Of a stretch of DNA of 15,445 nt, positions 6,468 through 15,445 are shown piece after piece. The translations under genes were made by a program, and so were the position numbers. The DNA is from Alphaproteobacteria bacterium. Lineage in GTDB: Bacteria > Pseudomonadota > Alphaproteobacteria > Sphingomonadales > Sphingomonadaceae. Position 1 is the first letter of the stretch. Each line of letters starts with the position of its first letter. Below the pieces are notes generated by a model. It was not told where the DNA came from and searched no databases. It saw only the letters and a program-made list of their open reading frames with translations. The DNA is taken from contig JAQGLD010000476.1 of NCBI GenBank assembly GCA_028293055.1, positions 1-15,445 on the forward strand. Reading direction: 5' to 3'.

Positions 6468-7748
6468 GTGCACGATTCGTTGCACCTGATGCGCAGGCGG
6501 CGCTTCCTGCCGCTGTTCGTCACCCAGTTCCTTGGTGCCTTCAACGACAATCTGTTCAAGACTTCGATGGTGATCCTGGTCACCTATTCGATCTATAGCG
6601 ACGAGACCAAGGAGGCGACGTTCAACGCCATCTCCGGCGCGATCTTCATCCTTCCCTTCTTCCTCTTCTCGGCGCTGGCCGGGCAGCTTGCCGACTCCCT
6701 CGACAAGGCTCGCATGATCCGCTGGATCAAGACCGCCGAGATCGCGATCATGGTCTTCGGCGCCGCGGGGCTGATCCTCCATTCGGTGCTGCTGATGCTC
6801 ACCGCCTTGTTCGCGATGGGAGTCCATTCGAGCTTTTTCGGCCCGATCAAATATGCGATCCTGCCCCAGCATCTCGACAATGACGAAGTGCTCGGCGGTA
6901 CCGGCCTGGTCGAGGCGGGCACCTATGTCGCGATCCTCGGCGGCACGATCGTCGGCGGCCTGATTCCGCCCTCCTCGGCGGCCGCCGCGGTGCTCGGCAT
7001 TGCCCTGCTCGGGCGGCTGAGCGGATCCTCCGTGCCCCCTGCCCCGCCGCAGCCCGACGCTCCGATCCCGGAGATGGACTGGCACATCGTTCGAGCCTCG
7101 ATTCGCCTGGTCAACGCGACGATGCATATTCCCCGATTATTCCTGGCGATCGTCTCGATCAGCTTCTTCTGGGCGCAGGGCGCGATCCTCGCCGCGCAAT
7201 TCCCACCGCTGGTCAAGAATGTCTTCGCCGCCAACCAGCAGGTGGCGACGCTCTTCCTCGCTATTTTCTCGATCGGAGTGGCGACCGGATCGGTGCTGAT
7301 CAATCGCCTGCTCGACGGCCGCGTGCTCGCGAAATATTCGCCTGCAGCGGCGATCGCGATGGGGCTGTTCATCGTCCACCTCTACTGGAACGTGCACAAC
7401 TGGCCCGACCATGGCGCCGGCCTGATCGACCTCAGGGAGTTCATCCTGGTGCGCGAGGGCCAATGGGTGATGTTCGACCTGTTCGGCGTAGCCGTGGCCG
7501 GCGGAATCTTCGTTGTTCCGCTCTACGCCTTCCTGACCACGACGGTGCCCAAGTCGGAGACCGCGCGCACGGTGGCAGCGAACAATATCGTCAATTCGGG
7601 GGCGATGGTGCTCGCCGCCCTGATCCTCGCCGGCCTGGTCCAGCAAGGGCTTTCGGTAGCCGAGTCGCTGCTCCTGGTCGCGGTGACGAGCCCGATCGCC
7701 GCCGGGCTCAGCTGGCGGCTCCATCTCGCCTGCGACGACAAGGCCTAG
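6468..7748 (+). CDS. MFS transporter, lysophospholipid transporter LplT-like
   Basis: Predicted inner-membrane protein of 426 residues with about twelve transmembrane segments. Marks of the LplT/Aas transporter branch of the major facilitator superfamily are QFLGAFNDNLFK at residues 20-31, an AGQLADSLDKARMIR motif-A loop at 71-85, and HSSFFGPIKYAILPQ at 120-134. LplT flips lysophosphatidylethanolamine or lysophosphatidylglycerol inward for re-acylation. In E. coli it is paired with the acyltransferase Aas, and in some bacteria the two are fused. Here only the transporter is present: the frame ends in a TAG at 7746-7748 with no acyltransferase domain following. The start is uncertain: GTG at 6468 or ATG at 6489, neither with a good ribosome binding site. 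Divergent pgsA supports a lipid role. Substrate not shown by sequence. Confidence 0.83.
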   Translation: MHDSLHLMRRRRFLPLFVTQFLGAFNDNLFKTSMVILVTYSIYSDETKEATFNAISGAIFILPFFLFSALAGQLADSLDKARMIRWIKTAEIAIMVFGAAGLILHSVLLMLTALFAMGVHSSFFGPIKYAILPQHLDNDEVLGGTGLVEAGTYVAILGGTIVGGLIPPSSAAAAVLGIALLGRLSGSSVPPAPPQPDAPIPEMDWHIVRASIRLVNATMHIPRLFLAIVSISFFWAQGAILAAQFPPLVKNVFAANQQVATLFLAIFSIGVATGSVLINRLLDGRVLAKYSPAAAIAMGLFIVHLYWNVHNWPDHGAGLIDLREFILVREGQWVMFDLFGVAVAGGIFVVPLYAFLTTTVPKSETARTVAANNIVNSGAMVLAALILAGLVQQGLSVAESLLLVAVTSPIAAGLSWRLHLACDDKA

Positions 7749-7776
7749 GTCGAAATCGACCAGGTTTCGACCCTAG
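7745..7776. terminator. Inverted repeat between convergent genes, possible bidirectional terminator
   Basis: The arms 7748-7755 (GGTCGAAA) and 7765-7772 (TTTCGACC) are perfectly complementary with a nine-base loop. Three outer pairs are added after a one-base bulge. It spans the stop codons of the MFS gene and of the small opposing gene. It lacks a T tract on either side, so terminator function is inferred from position only. Confidence 0.4.
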
Positions 7777-7952
7777 CTGAACAGGGTTCCCACGAAGAGG
7801 AAGGCACCGAGCCAGGCGGTGACGAAGAACTGGACATCTTCGGTCCAGCCCGATTCTGCCTCACGCCTAGCCGTAAACCCCGGATACGCCGGACGCGGCG
7901 CCAATGGGCGGAGGGTCTCGGCACGGGAAATGAGCGGCGTCATTCGGTTCAT
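7773..7952 (-). CDS. Possible small single-pass membrane protein
   Basis: A 59-residue frame starting at ATG 7952. The first 40 residues are polar with several Arg and Pro. The C-terminus is one hydrophobic segment (VQFFVTAWLGAFLFVGTLF), as in small tail-anchored or single-pass proteins. A GTG at 7958 would add two residues; an ATG at 7943 would remove three. No clear ribosome binding site is visible. Support for coding comes from the organised polar-then-hydrophobic layout, the lack of any competing gene on the opposite strand, and the shared inverted repeat where it converges with the MFS gene. I do not recognise a family. It could be a spurious frame in G+C-rich DNA. Confidence 0.45.
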   Translation of the reverse strand: MNRMTPLISRAETLRPLAPRPAYPGFTARREAESGWTEDVQFFVTAWLGAFLFVGTLFS

Positions 7953-8080
7953 GGCCACAGGTTAACGCGCTCTTTACCATCGCATCAAGTGGCTGCCCGG
8001 CGGGTTTTTCACCTGTCCCGCGCAGGCACACCCGACGCGGACTCGCGCGAAAGCCCAGCTTCCCGCTAAGGAAGCCAGTG

Positions 8081-9736
8081 ATGCAGGCGATCCAACCCGT
8101 CGAGACTGGGCGCGAGAGGGTCGACCTCGAGCGATCGCTGGAGGATGCGATCCGCGATCCGGAGCTGATCCGCGCAGCCCGGGCGCTGCTCGAGAACGAC
8201 CTCCCGGCAGCCGAGCAGGTCCTGCGTCCCTATTTGTACCGGGATCCCACCGCGGTGGCGGCGATCCGCATGATGGCCGAGCTTGCCGGTCGCCTCGGCC
8301 GCTACGCCGATGCCGAGGCGTTGCTGCGCCGGGCGCTTGCGCTGGCGCCGGACTTCGCCGCCGCTCGCGCCAATCTGGCGACCGCGCTCTATCGCCAGAA
8401 CCGCCCCGCCGAGGCGATCGAGGCGCTCGACCTGCTGGTCGACTCCGAGGCCGAAAATGTCGGCCACCAGAACCTCAGGGCTGCCGCGTTCGGCCGGCTC
8501 GGCAGCTATGAGGAGGCGATCGCGCTGTACGAGCAGGTGCTTGCTCGCATGCCCGACCAGCCAAAGGTCTGGATGAGCTATGGCCATGTCCTCAAGACCG
8601 TCGGTCGCTTCCACGACGGAGTCGCTGCCTATCGCCGCGCGATCGCGATCGCCCCGACGCTCGGAGAAGCCTGGTGGAGCCTTGCAAACCTCAAAACCGC
8701 GAAGCTCGGACCCGAGGATGTCGGCGCGATGGAGGCTGCGCTCGAGGGCGGCGAGCTCGACCCGGCCGATCTCTACCATCTCCATTTCGCCCTCGGAAAG
8801 GCGACCGAGGATAGCGGCGACCCCGAGCGCGCCTTCGGCCATTATCAGGAGGCCAATCGGCTGCGGCGGCAAGGCATCGACTATGATTCGGACGAGGTGA
8901 CCCGCCATGTCGCCCGCGCCAAGGCGGTGTTCACGCCCGATTTCTTCGCGGCCCGCAACGGCCAGGGCTCGCCCGCGGCCGACCCGATCTTCATCCTCGG
9001 CATGCCGCGGGCGGGGTCGACCCTGATCGAGCAGATACTGGCCAGCCATCCCCTGGTCGAAGGCACTACCGAGCTTCCGGACATGCCGGGAATCGCCCGC
9101 GAGCTCGGCAATCGCAAGGGTGGCGAAACCTATCCGGCCTCGCTCGCCACCCTTGATTCCGCTGCGCTGCGCCGGCTTGGCGACGACTATCTGGAGCGCG
9201 CCCGAATCCAGCGCCGCACCGACCGGCCCTTCTTCATCGACAAGATGCCCAACAATTGGGTGCATGTCGGGCTGATCCATCTGATCCTGCCCAATGCGAG
9301 GATCATCGACGCCCGCCGGCACCCGCTCGACTGCTGCGTCTCCAATTTCCGCCAGCATTATGCGCGCGGCCAGGGTTTCAGCTACTCGCTCGCTGATATG
9401 GGCCGTTATTATGCCGACTATGTCGAGCTGATGGCCCATTTCGACGACGTGCTGCCCGGCCGGGTCCATCGCGTGATCCACGAGCATCTGCTCGATTCGC
9501 CGGGAGCGGAGATACGCCGCCTGCTCGACCATCTCGGTCTCGCCTTCGATCCGGCCTGCCTCGCCTTCCACGAGAATGACCGGCCGGTGCGCACCGCAAG
9601 CTCGGAACAGGTGCGGCGTCCGCTCAACAGCGATGGAGTCGGCCAGTGGCGGCCTTACGCGCAATGGCTCGGTCCGCTCGAAGCCGCGCTGGGCCCCGTG
9701 CTCGATTCCTATCCGGAGCCGCCGCCGCAAGCGTGA
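8081..9736 (+). CDS. TPR-repeat sulfotransferase
   Basis: Predicted enzyme moving sulfate from PAPS to an unknown acceptor. The 551-residue protein has an N-terminal superhelix of tetratricopeptide repeats (about residues 30-260; for example GRYADAEALLRRALALAPD at 73-91 and GSYEEAIALYEQVLARMPD at 141-159). A sulfotransferase domain runs from about 302 to 535. FILGMPRAGSTLIEQILASH (304-323) is the PAPS 5'-phosphosulfate loop. RRHPLDCCVSNFRQ (412-425) supplies the R413/S421-type 3'-phosphate site. DKMPNNW at 388-394 and the late WRPY match the Sulfotransfer_3 class, to which tyrosylprotein sulfotransferases are related. The start is ATG at 8081 with AAGGA eight bases upstream; a GTG immediately before it is less likely. 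No signal peptide is seen, so it is probably cytoplasmic. It precedes a TonB-dependent receptor gene on the same strand by 113 bases. Acceptor unknown. Confidence 0.88.
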   Translation: MQAIQPVETGRERVDLERSLEDAIRDPELIRAARALLENDLPAAEQVLRPYLYRDPTAVAAIRMMAELAGRLGRYADAEALLRRALALAPDFAAARANLATALYRQNRPAEAIEALDLLVDSEAENVGHQNLRAAAFGRLGSYEEAIALYEQVLARMPDQPKVWMSYGHVLKTVGRFHDGVAAYRRAIAIAPTLGEAWWSLANLKTAKLGPEDVGAMEAALEGGELDPADLYHLHFALGKATEDSGDPERAFGHYQEANRLRRQGIDYDSDEVTRHVARAKAVFTPDFFAARNGQGSPAADPIFILGMPRAGSTLIEQILASHPLVEGTTELPDMPGIARELGNRKGGETYPASLATLDSAALRRLGDDYLERARIQRRTDRPFFIDKMPNNWVHVGLIHLILPNARIIDARRHPLDCCVSNFRQHYARGQGFSYSLADMGRYYADYVELMAHFDDVLPGRVHRVIHEHLLDSPGAEIRRLLDHLGLAFDPACLAFHENDRPVRTASSEQVRRPLNSDGVGQWRPYAQWLGPLEAALGPVLDSYPEPPPQA

Positions 9737-9849
9737 CAATAAGACAACAGCCGAGCAATGCTTCCCTGGCGCGGTCAAAATCAGTTTGACGCTTGCTGCG
9801 ATTGCGAACAACTTTCCCGGATTGCCGCCATGCTTTCAGGGGAAAGAGA

Positions 9850-12342
<2,493 letters not shown>

Positions 12343-12907
12343 AGCGTGGAAGCCTGGCCCCCACGTCGAGCATGACCCGGTCGCCCTGCGCGCGCATCCG
12401 CCGCTGATATTCCAGCGCCTGCCGCGCTGAGATACCAGCCGTCAGGCACAGCCCGCAAAATCGCCACTCGCTTCGATATCGATTCGTCGTCGTTCGCACT
12501 GGATGGGCGAGGCAGCGAACTCGCACAAACGACAGGCCGGAGGGCTCGGCATCGGGCACGACGGACGAATCGACGAGGACGCCTGTCAGCGCACCCTCGC
12601 CGCTTCGCGCCGTCCTGAATCGAGACACCGCTTGAACGTATGTATCAGCATGTCATGCGCCTGGAGCGGTAATCTGGACACCCGTACAATTTCGAGGAAC
12701 ACCGTACGGATAAGACTAAAATTCAGATCGTTACCCAGGAACATTGACTGAGATAATCACTGGACAAACCTAAATGCCTCGTTAATCAGCATCTAGTCGA
12801 CCAAATTCGGTCGCGGGGGGTTCAAGACAATCATCGTCGACGGCCGTGCATAACGGGCGCTCATGCGCCCGAGTGCATCCGCTCGTCCGGCGCGGGGGAG
12901 CAAAATC
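12343..12907 (+). other. Gene-poor leader region upstream of the adhesin
   Basis: The 565 bases between the TonB receptor and the adhesin contain no convincing gene. Short frames on both strands (12503-12751 plus, 12320-12628 minus) lack ribosome binding sites and recognisable sequence. From 12711 to 12780 only 27 of 70 bases are G or C, far below the surroundings, as expected for a promoter or regulator-binding region. TTGACT at 12744-12749 and TGGACA at 12761-12766 could be -35 elements, but no good -10 is evident. CCGTAC at 12682-12687 and the palindrome CCGTACGG at 12702-12709 form a possible regulator-binding pair. A seven-pair hairpin with a TCAT loop (12854-12871) lies in the presumed 5' leader, followed by GGGGGAG before the adhesin ATG. 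No terminator for the receptor gene is obvious. Confidence 0.5.
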
Positions 12908-15445
12908 ATGTCCGGCACGAGCGCAACGAACGGCGTCAATCTGAACGGCGGTTCCAAGAACGACATCCTCAACGGCGGGTCCGGCAACGACCATATCAGC
13001 GGCGGCGCCGGCAATGATGTGATCAACGGCGGTGCGGGTTCGGACAATCTCGACGGCGGCTCGGGCGACGACACGATCGCAGGCGGCGACGGCAATGACG
13101 ACATCAACGGGGCCTCCGGCAACGACATCATCGATGGCGGCACTGGTGATGACGACATCAGCGGAGACTCGGGCGACGACGTGATCGATGGCGGTGCCGG
13201 CAGCGACAATGTCGATGCAGGGTCCGGCAACGACACCATGATCTATGTCGTCGGCCAGAATGGCTTGCAGTCGCATGACGATTACGAGGGCGGCTCCGGA
13301 ATCGACACGCTTCGCCTGGTGATGACTCGCGACGAGTGGATGAACCCTTTCTTTCAGTTCGACCTGCTGCGGGTGAAGCTCTTCCTCGCGGGCAATTCCC
13401 ACAATGGCGGCTGGAACGATTGCGACAGTGACGGCAAGGGCGATTTCCAGTTCATCGCCTTCGGCCTCCATGTGTCGGATTTCGAGAAGCTCGAGATCGT
13501 CGTCGACGGCAAGGTCATGGACCTCAGCGACCAGGCCGTGACCCTCAAGGCCGACTCGATCATCGCCAGCGAGGATTCGGCGAGCATCGCCTTCGACGTG
13601 CTCGCCAACGACAGCGTTCCCGATCTGGTGAAGTCGATCACTTTCACCCAGGCAGCGCATGGACTCGTCACCTGGGCTGCGGGCCAGCCGGCGCTGACCG
13701 ACCCGGCCGCCGCCGCCCAGGCGAAACTGATCTACACTCCGGATCCCAATTATTACCAATATCTCGCCAAGGGCCAAACCGCGACCGACACCTTCACCTA
13801 CAAGGTGACCGACGCGGATGGCGATGTCTCGACCGCGACCGTGACGGTAACAATCACTGGCGCCAATGACGCGCCGGTGCTGGCTGCGGATACTACGGCT
13901 CTCCACGCTTTGACCGAGATGGCGGGAGTCACCGGCGGTGCCGGCGTCGACACTTCGTCGGCCACGCTCGGCTTCACCGATGTCGATCTGACCAACACCC
14001 ATGTCGTGACCACCGCGCTTGCGTCGAGCGCCTGGTCGGGCGGCGCCGCCCTTCCCGCCAATCTCACCGCCGCACTCGGCGGCGCGCTGTCGATGACCAA
14101 AGTCGATTCCACTGGTACCGGCACAGGCTCGGTCAAGGCGGCCTTCTCTCTGGCCGACAAGCTCATCGACTTCCTCGCCGCCGGCGAGACCCTGACCCTG
14201 ACCTATGCAGTGACCGTCACCGACAATGACGGCGGCAGCGCGACCCGTCCGATCACCTTCGTCATCACCGGCACCAACGACGAGCCCGTCATCACCTCGC
14301 CCGCGGCGGCCGCCATCGGCGCGGTCGCCGAGGCCGGCAATCTCGACAACGGCACGGCAGTCGCCGGGACTCCGAGCGCCACTGGCACCCTGACCTCCAC
14401 TGACGTAGATCACAATGCGACCGCGACCTGGAGCGGCACCGCCGCCGGTACCTACGGCGCGTTCGCGATCGACGCGACGACCGGCAAATGGACCTACACG
14501 CTCAACAATGGAATGGGCGGCGCCGCCGACCAGCTAGCCGAGGGCGAGAGCCGGACCGAGACCTTCCTCGCCACCGTGACCGACGACAAGGGTGCGATTG
14601 CGACCCAGATCGTCACGATCAATGTCACCGGCACCAACGACAGCCCTGTAATCACGTCGAGCGCCGCCGCGGCAGCCGGCGCGGTGACCGAGGCGGGCAA
14701 TCTCGACAATGGCGCTATCGTCGCCGGCACTCCTTGCGCGACCGGCGCGCTGGCGTCCGCCGACGTCGATCACGGCGCCACCGCGACCTGGACCGGCAAT
14801 GCCGCCGGCGCTTATGGCGCCTTCGCCATCGACGCCGCGACCGGCAAATGGACCTACACGCTCGACAACAGCACGAGCGGCGCGGCCGACCATCTGGCCG
14901 AGGGCGAGAGCCGCACCGAGACATTCCTTGCCACGGTCACCGACGACAAGGGCGCGATTGCGACCCAGACGGTCACGGTCACCATCACCGGCAGCAACGA
15001 CAGCCCGGTGATCACCTCGACCGTCGCCGCTGCGCTCGGCGCCGCGACCGAAGCCGGCAATCTCGACGGGGGTCAAATCGTCGCCGGAACGCCCTGCGCC
15101 ACCGGTCAGCTTGCCTCGAGCGACGTGGACCATGGCGCCGCTGCAGCCTGGAGCGGCAATGCCGCCGGAACCTATGGCGCCTTCGCGATCGACTCGCTTA
15201 CCGGCAAGTGGACCTACACGCTCGCCAACGGAACGGGCGGGGCCGCCGACCAGCTCGCCGAGGGCGAGAGCCGGACCGAGAGCTTCCTCGCCACCGTCAC
15301 CGACGACAAGGGCGCGATCGCGACCCAGCTCGTCACCGTCACCATCGCTGGCACCAATGACAGCCCCGTCATCACCTCGACGATCGCCGCCGCCAGCGGC
15401 GCCGTGATCGAGGCCGGGAATCTCGACGCTGGTGCTGTCGTCGCC
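12908..15445 (+). CDS. Large RTX/cadherin-like/VCBS repeat adhesin, 3' end outside window
   Basis: One frame stays open from ATG 12908 to the right edge (846 codons, no stop), with GGGGGAG eight bases upstream of the ATG. Residues 13-111 are eleven contiguous RTX nonapeptides of the GGxGxDxx type, which bind calcium. Residues 112-214 form a linker with GGSGIDTLRLVMTRDEW and LHVSDFEKLEIVVDG, a module I associate with the end of RTX blocks in alphaproteobacterial proteins. Residues 215-324 form a cadherin-like domain (VLANDSV, YTPDPNYY, DTFTYKVTDADGD, ITGANDAPV). A second VCBS-like domain covers about 325-457. From about 458 there are VCBS repeats of exactly 120 residues. There is no Sec signal peptide, so secretion by a type I (ABC) system with a C-terminal signal is expected; neither is in the window. 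Likely role: adhesion or biofilm at the cell surface. RTX at the very N-terminus is the reverse of LapA/BapA-type adhesins. Confidence 0.93.
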   Translation, partial: MSGTSATNGVNLNGGSKNDILNGGSGNDHISGGAGNDVINGGAGSDNLDGGSGDDTIAGGDGNDDINGASGNDIIDGGTGDDDISGDSGDDVIDGGAGSDNVDAGSGNDTMIYVVGQNGLQSHDDYEGGSGIDTLRLVMTRDEWMNPFFQFDLLRVKLFLAGNSHNGGWNDCDSDGKGDFQFIAFGLHVSDFEKLEIVVDGKVMDLSDQAVTLKADSIIASEDSASIAFDVLANDSVPDLVKSITFTQAAHGLVTWAAGQPALTDPAAAAQAKLIYTPDPNYYQYLAKGQTATDTFTYKVTDADGDVSTATVTVTITGANDAPVLAADTTALHALTEMAGVTGGAGVDTSSATLGFTDVDLTNTHVVTTALASSAWSGGAALPANLTAALGGALSMTKVDSTGTGTGSVKAAFSLADKLIDFLAAGETLTLTYAVTVTDNDGGSATRPITFVITGTNDEPVITSPAAAAIGAVAEAGNLDNGTAVAGTPSATGTLTSTDVDHNATATWSGTAAGTYGAFAIDATTGKWTYTLNNGMGGAADQLAEGESRTETFLATVTDDKGAIATQIVTINVTGTNDSPVITSSAAAAAGAVTEAGNLDNGAIVAGTPCATGALASADVDHGATATWTGNAAGAYGAFAIDAATGKWTYTLDNSTSGAADHLAEGESRTETFLATVTDDKGAIATQTVTVTITGSNDSPVITSTVAAALGAATEAGNLDGGQIVAGTPCATGQLASSDVDHGAAAAWSGNAAGTYGAFAIDSLTGKWTYTLANGTGGAADQLAEGESRTESFLATVTDDKGAIATQLVTVTIAGTNDSPVITSTIAAASGAVIEAGNLDAGAVVA
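12944..13240 (+). repeat. Eleven tandem 27-base RTX nonapeptide repeats
   Basis: Each 27-base unit encodes one nonapeptide of the form x-G-G-x-G-x-D-x-hydrophobic, for example NGGSGNDHI and SGGAGNDVI. Eleven units run without gap. Most keep both Gly positions and the Asp that bind calcium in the parallel beta-roll; the seventh, ninth and eleventh have one Gly of the GG pair replaced. The first unit has Lys in place of the central Gly. Confidence 0.93.
14281..15445 (+). repeat. Tandem 360-base VCBS repeats, three complete and one cut by the edge
   Basis: Copies lie at 14281-14640, 14641-15000 and 15001-15360, with 85 bases of a fourth from 15361. The period is exactly 360 bases (120 residues) with no insertion or deletion. 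Each copy encodes the same series: NDxPVITS, EAGNLD, VAGTPxATG, DVDHxAxAxW, YGAFAID, TGKWTYTL, AEGESRTE and TVTDDKGAIATQ. This is the VCBS repeat type. The array continues beyond the window. Confidence 0.95.

Noticed and set aside
8066..9811. 581-codon minus-strand frame opposite the TPR-sulfotransferase
   Set aside because: No domain in it is recognisable, and the plus-strand frame holds clear TPR and PAPS-binding motifs with a good ribosome binding site.
12944..13240. 27-base periodic repeats as a possible CRISPR-like or satellite array
   Set aside because: The period equals one RTX nonapeptide in an open frame. Units vary at codon positions consistent with protein constraint, and there are no spacers.
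12782..14413. 543-codon minus-strand open frame opposite the adhesin
   Set aside because: It mirrors the RTX/VCBS repeats in antisense. Its composition (long Gly/Val/Asp/Ala runs) follows from the repeat codons, and it has no binding site or domain. Long antisense frames are common in G+C-rich repeats.
14488..15360. 290-codon Arg/Gln-rich plus-strand frame within the VCBS array
   Set aside because: It is an out-of-frame shadow of the adhesin. The Arg-rich repeats result from reading the 360-base units in the wrong phase.

Overview
The window looks like chromosomal DNA of an alphaproteobacterium, most probably a sphingomonad. It is G+C-rich throughout. It carries a cysE gene overlapping a DUF2794 gene and a TonB-dependent receptor with the plug opening EIVVTAQKREENLQDVPISI, both typical of that group. 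These are inferences from recognised families; no search was run. No rRNA, tRNA, CRISPR array, insertion sequence or phage gene was found.

Layout, left to right: (1) 1-828, the 3' part of a multi-pass membrane protein gene, closed by a strong intrinsic terminator. (2) 895-1940, minus strand, a DUF2794 gene and a short serine O-acetyltransferase (cysE) overlapping as TGATG. (3) 2025-3365, minus strand, a secreted YcbB-type L,D-transpeptidase. (4) 3471-5711, a peroxide-defence locus: ahpC-ahpD on the minus strand, facing away from oxyR on the plus strand. An inverted repeat sits just upstream of the ahpC -35 element. (5) 5708-7748, membrane lipid genes: pgsA, meeting oxyR tail to tail with a 4-base overlap, and a divergent LplT-like MFS transporter. 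(6) 7773-7952, a possible 59-residue single-pass membrane protein. (7) 8081-12342, a TPR-sulfotransferase followed by a TonB-dependent receptor. (8) 12343-12907, a gene-poor leader containing an A+T-rich patch. (9) 12908 to the right edge, the largest gene, open through all of its 846 visible codons. It is an RTX/cadherin-like/VCBS surface or secreted adhesin.

How the parts fit: OxyR senses peroxide through a cysteine pair. It should activate ahpC-ahpD, in which AhpC reduces peroxides and AhpD recycles AhpC; no ahpF is present in the window. PgsA makes the phosphatidylglycerol precursor, and the MFS protein may flip lysophospholipids. The L,D-transpeptidase, TonB receptor and adhesin all act at the envelope. 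The sulfotransferase substrate is unknown. The adhesin is easy to miss because it has no stop codon in the window. It carries eleven gapless RTX nonapeptides directly after the start codon, then a VCBS array with an exact 360-base period that runs off the end.
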